Positions 15,264 through 22,494 of a stretch of DNA of 36,564 nucleotides are shown piece after piece (position 1 is the stretch's first letter; every line of letters starts with the position of its first letter). The stretch is from the IMG/VR virus record IMGVR_UViG_3300046171_000135, positions 1 to 36,564 of that record, one strand, 5' to 3'. The notes under the pieces are model-generated. The model made no database searches and was not told the DNA's origin. It was given only the letters and a program-made list of their open reading frames with translations. The position numbers and the translations under genes are program-made. This DNA is from a virus.

Positions 15264-15491
15264 ATGAGAACCTACTGCATAATAAATTCTGACGAAGTTA
15301 GCTCTGTAGACTTCGATCAAGTACAAGAAACATCCGCTGACACACTTCGATATTCAGTCGATGGCACTAAAACATTTGTTAAGTATGAAGGTGACCAACC
15401 CTCCTTTTTAAGTGGCAAGACCGAATACACACACGCTGAAATATTAGAAGTGTTAGCCACGGACGAGTGGACTAATCCTGATCCTATCTAA
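15264..15491 (+). CDS. 75-residue LamG companion protein, copy 2
   Basis: Paralogue of 14144-14371, also similar at DNA level around the start (TAATAATGAGAA then CTACTGCATAATAAATTCTGA). Conserved parts are CIINSDEVSSVDFDQV, ETSADTLRYSVDGT, FVKYEGDQPSFLSGK and EYTHAEIL. The stop overlaps the next start (TAATG). The role is probably the same as copy 1, with its adjacent LamG protein as partner. Confidence 0.7.
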   Translation: MRTYCIINSDEVSSVDFDQVQETSADTLRYSVDGTKTFVKYEGDQPSFLSGKTEYTHAEILEVLATDEWTNPDPI

Positions 15492-15817
15492 TGGCAACTG
15501 AGGAAAAAGAGGCGATAGGAGAGGATTCAGTTGTGAAGGCGAATGTAGCTTTCATGTTGAAAACTATTTCTGCCGTGGCGGTTGCAGTCTACTCTTTTGT
15601 TACCATTAAATCAGACATTGATGACCTTAGAAATGAAAATGTCCGCATTCACCACGAGGTCGATATGAACAGCGAGTTCAGAGTGAAATGGCCAAGGGGT
15701 GAGTTGGGTGCATTACCTGACGATGCCGAGCAGAATATGCGACTATTGTTTTTAGAAAAACAGGCAAACAAGCAAGAAGAGCTTTTAGAGCAATTAAGGT
15801 ACGGAGTCGCAAGGTGA
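15491..15817 (+). CDS. Membrane-anchored lysis-region protein (holin/spanin-like)
   Basis: 108 residues with one membrane segment (~20-42, VAFMLKTISAVAVAVYSFVT), then a coiled-coil and a conserved-looking block MNSEFRVKWPRGELGALPDD, ending in a charged helix. I recognise this F-R-V-K-W-P-R-G-E-L-G block as recurrent in aquatic phages beside holins. First of four consecutive membrane proteins. It may be a holin regulator, antiholin or inner-membrane spanin-like protein. Confidence 0.6.
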   Translation: MATEEKEAIGEDSVVKANVAFMLKTISAVAVAVYSFVTIKSDIDDLRNENVRIHHEVDMNSEFRVKWPRGELGALPDDAEQNMRLLFLEKQANKQEELLEQLRYGVAR

Positions 15818-15818
15818 C

Positions 15819-16043
15819 ATGGATATTACACACTATATGTTTGCCGGATTGGGGGTCGCTCTTTCCATCCTCGCATTTTTTATCAAGCGTAATAAGTGGG
15901 AGATTGATGACATGAAGGAACGTCTGCGTCAGTTAGAAATTGCATACGCTGGGCAGACAAAGGATGTGGAACACTTATCCAAGTTGTCCGAAGATCGCCG
16001 TGAGGATATAAAGAAGTTATTTGAGAAGATGGAGGCTAAATGA
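15819..16043 (+). CDS. Small membrane protein with coiled coil (holin-like)
   Basis: 74 residues: an N-terminal membrane segment (~5-22, YMFAGLGVALSILAFFIKR) followed by a charged helix (WEIDDMKERLRQLEIAYAG ... DIKKLFEKMEAK). This matches single-span holin-like or antiholin topology. It overlaps no upstream gene (2-base gap) and ends one base before the next start. Confidence 0.6.
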   Translation: MDITHYMFAGLGVALSILAFFIKRNKWEIDDMKERLRQLEIAYAGQTKDVEHLSKLSEDRREDIKKLFEKMEAK

Positions 16044-16044
16044 A

Positions 16045-16509
16045 ATGTTTGAACTCCTTACATTATTTCTTACGGGAGGTGGTTCTGCGGCAATGGGGTC
16101 TATTCTTAAAGGCGTGTTTGGTGCAGTCACGGATGCTCGTTCGCAGAAGCATGAAATGGAAATGGCAAGAGAATGCCGAAACAACGAAAGTGCCATTCAA
16201 TTTCAGCAAGCACTCAGCAGCGTACCTGGTGGAGCTTTTACTCGTGCTACTCGTAGGATGCTTGCTCTTATCGGCATGTGCACCCTCTCGTTCATCACCT
16301 GTGTCACCACCATCTACCCAAGCGTTCCACTCATCAGTACGACAAACATTACAGGTGAAGGAAAAAAAGAGTTTTTATTCGGACTCCTCAGTTTTCCAGC
16401 AGAGCAAGCCCCTTTGGTTGTTACAACAGGACATATCGCACTCTTCGAGGCAACCGTAGTGTTACCATTAATTATAGGATTTTACTTTACACCAGGAGGA
16501 CGTAGATGA
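16045..16509 (+). CDS. Holin of 3TM type
   Basis: The start at 16045 is chosen because GGAGG (16031-16035) lies nine bases upstream; an in-frame ATG at 16021 is inside the previous gene. The 154-residue product has a Gly-rich N-terminal segment (FLTGGGSAAMGSILKGVFGA), a charged amphipathic middle, and two membrane segments (~ALIGMCTLSFITCVTTIYP and ~ALFEATVVLPLIIGFYF). This arrangement agrees with phage holins of the 3TM family, which form membrane lesions and set lysis timing. No endolysin gene is recognisable nearby. Confidence 0.65.
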   Translation: MFELLTLFLTGGGSAAMGSILKGVFGAVTDARSQKHEMEMARECRNNESAIQFQQALSSVPGGAFTRATRRMLALIGMCTLSFITCVTTIYPSVPLISTTNITGEGKKEFLFGLLSFPAEQAPLVVTTGHIALFEATVVLPLIIGFYFTPGGRR

Positions 16510-16658
16510 TGCTTGATCGTGTTTCAGTAGCTGGCATGAGCGGAACGGCAGCAACCTTTGGATTGTCAACAATTGATACATTTCTTGGCATTGCAGTTGG
16601 TGCAGTCACCCTAGTCTACATGTGCATAAAACTATACCAAGAAATTAAGAAGAAGTAA
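16506..16658 (+). CDS. 50-residue single-span membrane protein
   Basis: Two adjacent ATG codons (16506, 16509) overlap the holin stop. One membrane segment (TFLGIAVGAVTLVYMCIKLY) is followed by a basic end (QEIKKK), giving an N-out/C-in topology. It probably acts with the holin cluster, as an antiholin or second holin. Its stop overlaps the next ATG (TAATG). Confidence 0.6.
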   Translation: MMLDRVSVAGMSGTAATFGLSTIDTFLGIAVGAVTLVYMCIKLYQEIKKK

Positions 16659-18292
16659 TGGCAAGGTATCGTACATCAGGCAGACTCGATGACCAAGTTC
16701 TTCAAGATGGGGATCGTGGATTTCGTGGTATAGATTCATACAAAGAAGCAACAAGTTTAGAACCGGGCTTTGTACGGACAAGCGAGAATATGCGCTTGAT
16801 TGGTGATCTTGCAGAGGTGCGCAAAGGTATAGATTTCTTGGCAGGTGCAGTTACACTTAGCTACAATGGTACGAATGAGATGGTATTTGCATCCACACTC
16901 TACTCAGATCCTGCAACAGGAAATGAATATGTGGTAGTTGCCACTAAGGATAAAGTAATCCTATGGAATGATGCAAATAACTCAGGCATCGACATTGAAT
17001 ACCCTGTTGGTGAGGTAGTGGCAGATGCAGATGGTGCGAGCTTCGTGCAGTCACTTGAGAAGCTAATTTTATTTCGTGGTAAGAATAAAACACCACTTGA
17101 ATGGGATGGCGATTATAGCAGTCCAACTGACTTCGTGGTTAAAGCAAATGGAAGTCCAGGTGCTGGACGCATACAATGTCCGAATACAGACTTTGGTGTA
17201 TTCTTTCGCAATCGCTTAATCATACCTCAACCAACAGATAGTAACTACACAGTCTTGATGTCTGATTTATTAGACACGGATAACTACTATCCCGCAGAAT
17301 CACAGTTTAGAATAAACAAAGGTAGTGCAGATAAACTTGTTGGATTCTTTCCATACCAAGAAGATCAGTTGATTGTGTTTATGCGTAACAGCATTCACAT
17401 GATAAATAATATTGCGACAACATCCGCAGCAAACACATACGAGATTACCCGTCAGCATGGATGTGTGGCACGTAAATCAATTGCACAGTCTGGGCCACAA
17501 ACATTCTTCCTATCAGATAATGGGGTCATCGTCTTGTCACCCGGTACAGACCCTGCCAAGGGACTAGGAGTAGCTATTAGTAAAGTTAGTGGCGAGACCA
17601 TACCCATGACCAGACCTATACAAGATCAATTTGATGAGGTTAACTTTGCAGCAGCAGATAAAGCATGTGGAATCGTGTATGACAAGCAATACTACCTTGC
17701 AGTCCCAACAGGTAGTTCCACAGTAGCTAACAAGATTTTCATATTTAACCTACTTACAAGCACCTGGACTAGCGTTGACTCCTACCCTGCCCTAGCAGGC
17801 AGTGTGGCATTTCATGTGGATGATTGGGTAATCTGCTCGCATGGAAGCAACCCAACAAGACGCAGACTATTTGCAGGTAACAAAACAGGCTGGTATCTCA
17901 TGGAAGAAAATTCCATTGATGATAGTGGACGCAAGATAGGAAGTACATCCGAGTCAGGCACAACTGCAATTGCAGGTAAACTTATCACACGCTCATACAC
18001 CTTTGGAGATATCAATGTAAAGAGTTGGAAGCGTGGTCAGTTGGGTGCAAACACAGTTAATGCAGATGCATTTAACATCAAAGTCAACACACTCGATCCA
18101 GACGCAAGCACCACAGTATTAAGCCACACCGCAGATGGCACAGAAGAAGCACTCTTCCGCTTTGGTACGGGGCGTACCCGTGGATATGGTGCGGAAGTAG
18201 AAATCAATGTCACAGCAGGCAGACCAAGCTTTAGACATGTTAGCTTGGAAGCTATAGGCGTAGGAGCAAATGCAAGACGTGAGGTGGCATAA
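16658..18292 (+). CDS. Tail nozzle/tail-tube B-like protein
   Basis: 544 residues, β-rich throughout with repeated aromatic strand motifs. Key parts: SLEPGFVRTSENMRLIGDLA and AEVRKGIDFL at the N terminus, FRNRLIIPQPTDSNYTVLMS, LIVFMRNSIHMI, GCVARKSIAQSGPQTFFLSD, and IFIFNLLTSTWTSVDSYP. This pattern (bladed β-propeller-like repeats, R-x-G at the start) is shared by podovirus tail-hub or nozzle proteins such as P22 gp10-like and T7 gp12-like proteins. Its place between lysis and ejection genes and the absence of long-tail genes support a short tail. Confidence 0.65.
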   Translation: MARYRTSGRLDDQVLQDGDRGFRGIDSYKEATSLEPGFVRTSENMRLIGDLAEVRKGIDFLAGAVTLSYNGTNEMVFASTLYSDPATGNEYVVVATKDKVILWNDANNSGIDIEYPVGEVVADADGASFVQSLEKLILFRGKNKTPLEWDGDYSSPTDFVVKANGSPGAGRIQCPNTDFGVFFRNRLIIPQPTDSNYTVLMSDLLDTDNYYPAESQFRINKGSADKLVGFFPYQEDQLIVFMRNSIHMINNIATTSAANTYEITRQHGCVARKSIAQSGPQTFFLSDNGVIVLSPGTDPAKGLGVAISKVSGETIPMTRPIQDQFDEVNFAAADKACGIVYDKQYYLAVPTGSSTVANKIFIFNLLTSTWTSVDSYPALAGSVAFHVDDWVICSHGSNPTRRRLFAGNKTGWYLMEENSIDDSGRKIGSTSESGTTAIAGKLITRSYTFGDINVKSWKRGQLGANTVNADAFNIKVNTLDPDASTTVLSHTADGTEEALFRFGTGRTRGYGAEVEINVTAGRPSFRHVSLEAIGVGANARREVA

Positions 18293-18603
18293 TGGCAATT
18301 ACCTGTACAGTAACTCGTGGCTTTACATACGCGACCGGGGTAGACATTTCGGCTGCAAATTTAAATCAATTGGGCGAGCCAACAGTCACAGTACCAAGCG
18401 TAACCGATACCACAGTAGTGCTAAAGAGTTTTGCAGTTGCGGATCTGCCTTCTGCTGGAACTGCGGGCAAAGTAGTGTATTGTACAAATGGAGATGGTGG
18501 CAGTCCCTGCCTGGCATTGGACAATGGTTCAGCATGGTTACGAATAAATCTAGGGGCAGCCGTAAGTGCAAGTGATGCAGAGGAGTATATAATCGCAGAA
18601 TGA
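18292..18603 (+). CDS. 103-residue small virion protein (hypothetical)
   Basis: β-rich protein with Thr/Val-rich N half (TCTVTRGFTYATGVDISAAN) and a segment GTAGKVVYCTNGDGGSPCLA before an acidic end. GTAGKVVYCTNG recalls the terminal motif of many phage tail-tip and fibre proteins. Overlaps the nozzle stop (TAATG) and the next gene by 4 bases. Likely a tail accessory or fibre-attachment protein. Confidence 0.6.
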   Translation: MAITCTVTRGFTYATGVDISAANLNQLGEPTVTVPSVTDTTVVLKSFAVADLPSAGTAGKVVYCTNGDGGSPCLALDNGSAWLRINLGAAVSASDAEEYIIAE

Positions 18604-18938
18604 ATATACTAGAACGAGCAAAGCAATTTTACGATTCAACCAAGGGCGATATGTTCAAGGATTTAAGTGCGTATGCAGCCTATGGCTATGTATTCATTAC
18701 ACCGCAAACCATGTTGCTTGGAAAAGCAGTAAGGACAGATGCAGACATCCATCCAAATGAACAATGGGGTGTACTTGCACCCGATGCCTGGTATGTAAAA
18801 ACTGCCATTGGAGATAATGCAATTTCAGACTTTATAAATAGTATTCCATACCCACTGCCATTTGTTGGGTGGATGAGACAATTAAAACAAAAACCTATTA
18901 AGTGGTACGACTTTAATAGAATCAATCGGAGGAAATAA
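18600..18938 (+). CDS. 112-residue hypothetical protein
   Basis: Aromatic-rich, neutral protein (LSAAYAAYGYVFITPQTMLL-like centre around 25-45; HPNEQWGVLAPDAWYVKTAI; PYPLPFVGWMRQLKQKPIKW). No domain is recognised. It could be a tail accessory protein or, speculatively, part of the lysis machinery, since no endolysin is visible elsewhere. Overlaps the previous stop by ATGA. Confidence 0.6.
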   Translation: MNILERAKQFYDSTKGDMFKDLSAYAAYGYVFITPQTMLLGKAVRTDADIHPNEQWGVLAPDAWYVKTAIGDNAISDFINSIPYPLPFVGWMRQLKQKPIKWYDFNRINRRK

Positions 18939-18940
18939 CA

Positions 18941-21130
18941 ATGGGAGGAGGGCCAGACATAAATTATCCAGACCAGCCAAGTTATGGCGAAGGGATGGCA
19001 GACGCTCTTAAAGCACAAGTCGAGTTACTTACAGGCACAGGTGACTTTGCAAGTACAGGTTCATTAGAATCCTTGCTACCCCTTGAAGAATCTATCCGTA
19101 GGAAAACTGCACAGACAGATACGGATATTCTTAGGCAGACTTTGCTGGGATCTGAACAAGAAGTTGTTCGTGACCCAAAGACAGGTAAGTATGGAATACC
19201 TGGTGCAGAACCTGTACAACGCGAGGGTGGTGAATCCCCAGCAGGTGCTAGGTATCAAATGCTACCATACGGAAAAGGTAATCCAATAAATGCAAACAAT
19301 ACTAATAATTTTGCGATATTGGACACAGAGACAGGTGGTGTAGTCCCAATGTACGATATGCTTAAACGCGATGGATACATAGATGAAGCTGCTGGAGGAA
19401 GACCATTTTATACAGATAAAGCATTGAATGATGGTATCGTAAGTAGACTGTCATGGGTTGATGAAAGTGGTGGGCCATTAATGGATGTTTTTTCAGAGAA
19501 ATATCTAACACAAGCAGAAGAATCACCAGGGGAATTTGAGCAAACATACGAATTTACAAACCCAAATACGGGTGAACCATTAAAAGAGGGTGATGTAGTC
19601 CGCACAGGTGACGGTATGCTCGACCTCTTAGGTGACAAGCGTGCAATACAAGAATTTGAAACACGCACCGCAACTCAAGCAGATGTTGATGCTGGACTAG
19701 CTAGTGAAGTGGGTGAACAATTTGTCACACAATCAGACAGTACAAGACAGGCGGGATTTGACGAGCAGGGAAACTTCTTAGGCTTATCCGCATTTGGAGA
19801 AGACATCCAACGTGCAAACCTATCACGCCAACGAGAAGCAGACCTACAAGATGTATCCCGTCTATCTCCGCTATTTGCAGACATCATGGAGGACTACAAA
19901 CCAGGTACGCAGGAAGCACTTGGTGATGCACGTACAATCCTAGCAGAACAAGCAGATGCGCTCACAGGTGCGGGTGCAATAACTATACCATCTGATTCAA
20001 CATATGGTGGTGACCTTGGCAGACAAAGCCTAGAAGCTGCAACCTCCTACGATCCATCAGCAAGTGTAACAGGTGGTACATATACAGGCGAGCTAGGTGC
20101 AGGTGATGACGCACTCCGTGGCGCACTCCTAGCAGATGCCAAGCAAGCACTTGGGCAAGGACTTACAGATCGTGAGCAAAGACAGATTGCAGAAGCTGCT
20201 CGTGCAAGATCTACAATGATGGGCAGAACATTTGACCAGAGTGGTGCAATCGCAGAAGCAGAAGCACGGGTTGCTGAAGACAACCAACGCAGAATGCAGA
20301 ACCGAGCATTTGCACAGCGAGCACTTGGTCAGGAAGCTGGTCTACAGGAAGCAGATTTAGGTCGTGGTATGCAGGCTCAACTCACTAACCAGCAAGCCAC
20401 AAACCAAGCACTACAAGCTGGTATGGCAGCAGGTCTAGGTCAGGAACAAGCACAAGCACAACTTGCACAGGCTGCAAACTTAGCCGAGCAAGGACAGAAA
20501 CAACAAGCTAAACAGTTTGGTGTGGGTGCAACGATGGATGCACAGCGTGCAAATGAGCAACTCAAGCAACAAGGGATACTAGGATACATCCAAGCTGCCG
20601 GAGGACTTGCTGCACTTGAAGATCGAACTACACTTGATCCATTCCAAGCAGTACTTGGCAGAGGAGGAGGAAATGCACTACAACAAGGACAGTCTGTATT
20701 TGGGCAAGCTGGATATGGTCTGCAAAGCGCACCACAATATTTAAACCCAGAAGCAGGACTTGGATTCATACAGAACCAGGCAACGAACGCAGCCAATATG
20801 TACTCCGCACAAGTTGCAGCAGATGCAACTAGGGACGCAGGTTTAATGAGTGGACTTGGTTCACTTGGAGGTGGGTTACTAGGTGGAGCAGGTGCTGCTG
20901 CAAGCGGTGGGGCTACATTATTTAGTGGATTCTGCTGGGTAGCAAGAGAAGTCTATGGAGAGAAAAATCCTGCATGGAAAATGTTCCGCATGTGGATGTT
21001 CTTAGAGTCACCGAATTGGTTCTTTAATTTGTATAAAAAATATGGAGAACGCTTTGCACGATTTATTAAAAATAAACCACGCTTGAAAGCAATTATTCGT
21101 ATGTGGATGGATTCAAAAATAAGGAGATAA
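18941..21130 (+). CDS. Large virion protein with C-terminal CWVAREVYG domain
   Basis: 729 residues with a good Shine-Dalgarno sequence (GGAGG, 18929-18933). The first ~330 residues are mixed, then a long Ala/Gln/Gly/Arg-rich helical region (~390-600, EAEARVAEDNQRRMQNRAFA, QEQAQAQLAQAANLAEQGQK), a Gly-rich hinge (~635-660), and a C-terminal basic domain starting CWVAREVYGEKNPAWKMFRM and ending IRMWMDSKIRR. That end module recurs in phage tail and ejection proteins and may insert in or contact the host envelope. The rest is consistent with an internal virion protein ejected with the DNA. First of three large helical proteins. Confidence 0.6.
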   Translation: MGGGPDINYPDQPSYGEGMADALKAQVELLTGTGDFASTGSLESLLPLEESIRRKTAQTDTDILRQTLLGSEQEVVRDPKTGKYGIPGAEPVQREGGESPAGARYQMLPYGKGNPINANNTNNFAILDTETGGVVPMYDMLKRDGYIDEAAGGRPFYTDKALNDGIVSRLSWVDESGGPLMDVFSEKYLTQAEESPGEFEQTYEFTNPNTGEPLKEGDVVRTGDGMLDLLGDKRAIQEFETRTATQADVDAGLASEVGEQFVTQSDSTRQAGFDEQGNFLGLSAFGEDIQRANLSRQREADLQDVSRLSPLFADIMEDYKPGTQEALGDARTILAEQADALTGAGAITIPSDSTYGGDLGRQSLEAATSYDPSASVTGGTYTGELGAGDDALRGALLADAKQALGQGLTDREQRQIAEAARARSTMMGRTFDQSGAIAEAEARVAEDNQRRMQNRAFAQRALGQEAGLQEADLGRGMQAQLTNQQATNQALQAGMAAGLGQEQAQAQLAQAANLAEQGQKQQAKQFGVGATMDAQRANEQLKQQGILGYIQAAGGLAALEDRTTLDPFQAVLGRGGGNALQQGQSVFGQAGYGLQSAPQYLNPEAGLGFIQNQATNAANMYSAQVAADATRDAGLMSGLGSLGGGLLGGAGAAASGGATLFSGFCWVAREVYGEKNPAWKMFRMWMFLESPNWFFNLYKKYGERFARFIKNKPRLKAIIRMWMDSKIRR

Positions 21131-21134
21131 CATC

Positions 21135-22490
21135 ATGGCAAGAAAACCATTCTTTAGCGGAAATTACGGATCAGCGCTTGCACGGGTCGATACTCGACCC
21201 ATCATTGAGGCAGGCAAAGCACAAGGACAAATGTTTGCCAACATGGGCAAGCAGATTGGGGGTGCTATTGAAAAATATGGTCTTAATAAGGAGAAGCAAA
21301 AAAAAGCAGATGCGCGAGTAAAGTCTGCATTAAATGGTATGGGTGAATTTGTTGAAGCTGGTGTTTTAACCCCAGAACAAAAAACAATGGCAGACGAGTT
21401 TTTAAATGATCCAACAAAATCCTCTGCTGAAAAAGTTGCATTTATTGATGAACAAGAAAAAAGGTTGTTCCAATTACCAAAGCTACAATTAATGCAGAAT
21501 CAAAATCGTATCGCAGGATTAGAGGCAGATTTTAAAAACGCAACACAGGAAAATGAAATTGCAATGAGCGGCTTGAAGGTAGCAGCGCAAGATTTAAATA
21601 ATCGTAAATCGCAACTTGAAGAAAGTTTACTTACAATAAAATCTGAATCAGAAAGAGATCGAGTTAGAGGACAATTAGATTTACTAAACGAGCAAATTGA
21701 AACTCAAAAAGCATCTAATAAATTCTTAAATGAAACAGAGGATGACAGAAAATTACAGTCAAAATTAAAATCTGCAACACTTGTTCAAAATCTTGCCAAA
21801 GGTGCTTCTGAAATTGCTACCTTAGAGAAAAAGATTGAAACAATGGGACAACTTACACCTTTAGAAGCACAAAGATTAGCAACTTTAAAATCTGAAGCTG
21901 TAAAGAATTTAGCAGAAGCTGATAATTTAAGAAAACAATCTGAACAATTGCAAGGTGTTCTTGACGCAACTAAATCATCACCAGAAAGCACGGAAGCACC
22001 TGCGGTGCAATTAGATAATATAGATTTAGCTGCACAAGGTGATTTAGCAGGTCAGTTTAAAGGTACAATCAATACTATCGTAGGATATTTGTCTGGAAAA
22101 ACTCCATTTAAAGGGGACAAGGAAGGTGCAGCGCAAGTTGAAATAATAAATCAACAACTTAGACCTGCATTTGTAAAAGCACTTAGTGATAAAGGATCGG
22201 TATATACACAACAGGAGATTAACAAAATACTTCCACAAACGCTTGACGATGATGGAACTTTTAGAGCTAAAATTACAAAGCTGCCAGCATTACTTAGAAG
22301 ACAAATAAAGGCAGATGAAAAAACCCTAAAGGCAGGAATTGGCACAGAGAGTCAAAGAAAACAAGCGTTTGATAATATTCAAAAATTGCCAGCACTAGCA
22401 AGTTCTCTTGAGGAAATAATAAAGAAAGATAAAGAACAACAAGGTGGAACTGCGGTAACTGAAGAAGAACTATTAAATAGATTTAGATAG
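21135..22490 (+). CDS. Internal virion/ejection protein (coiled coil)
   Basis: 451 residues with a strong Shine-Dalgarno sequence (AAGGAG, 21121-21126). The N terminus is basic and Gly-rich (ARKPFFSGNYGSALARVDTR); from ~120 to 300 it is long charged coiled coil (LEESLLTIKSESERDRVRGQ; LEKKIETMGQLTPLEAQRLA), with a helical C-terminal domain (QRKQAFDNIQKLPALASSLE). Composition, size and place fit T7/P22-type ejection proteins. No lytic transglycosylase motif is visible. A perfect 7-base hairpin lies at 21184-21200 within the gene. Confidence 0.55.
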   Translation: MARKPFFSGNYGSALARVDTRPIIEAGKAQGQMFANMGKQIGGAIEKYGLNKEKQKKADARVKSALNGMGEFVEAGVLTPEQKTMADEFLNDPTKSSAEKVAFIDEQEKRLFQLPKLQLMQNQNRIAGLEADFKNATQENEIAMSGLKVAAQDLNNRKSQLEESLLTIKSESERDRVRGQLDLLNEQIETQKASNKFLNETEDDRKLQSKLKSATLVQNLAKGASEIATLEKKIETMGQLTPLEAQRLATLKSEAVKNLAEADNLRKQSEQLQGVLDATKSSPESTEAPAVQLDNIDLAAQGDLAGQFKGTINTIVGYLSGKTPFKGDKEGAAQVEIINQQLRPAFVKALSDKGSVYTQQEINKILPQTLDDDGTFRAKITKLPALLRRQIKADEKTLKAGIGTESQRKQAFDNIQKLPALASSLEEIIKKDKEQQGGTAVTEEELLNRFR

Positions 22491-22494
22491 TAAA

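Noticed and set aside
16040-16459. 139-codon frame overlapping the holin gene
   Set aside because: Different frame within a well-supported membrane protein that has a Shine-Dalgarno sequence and matching topology; this frame is irregular.
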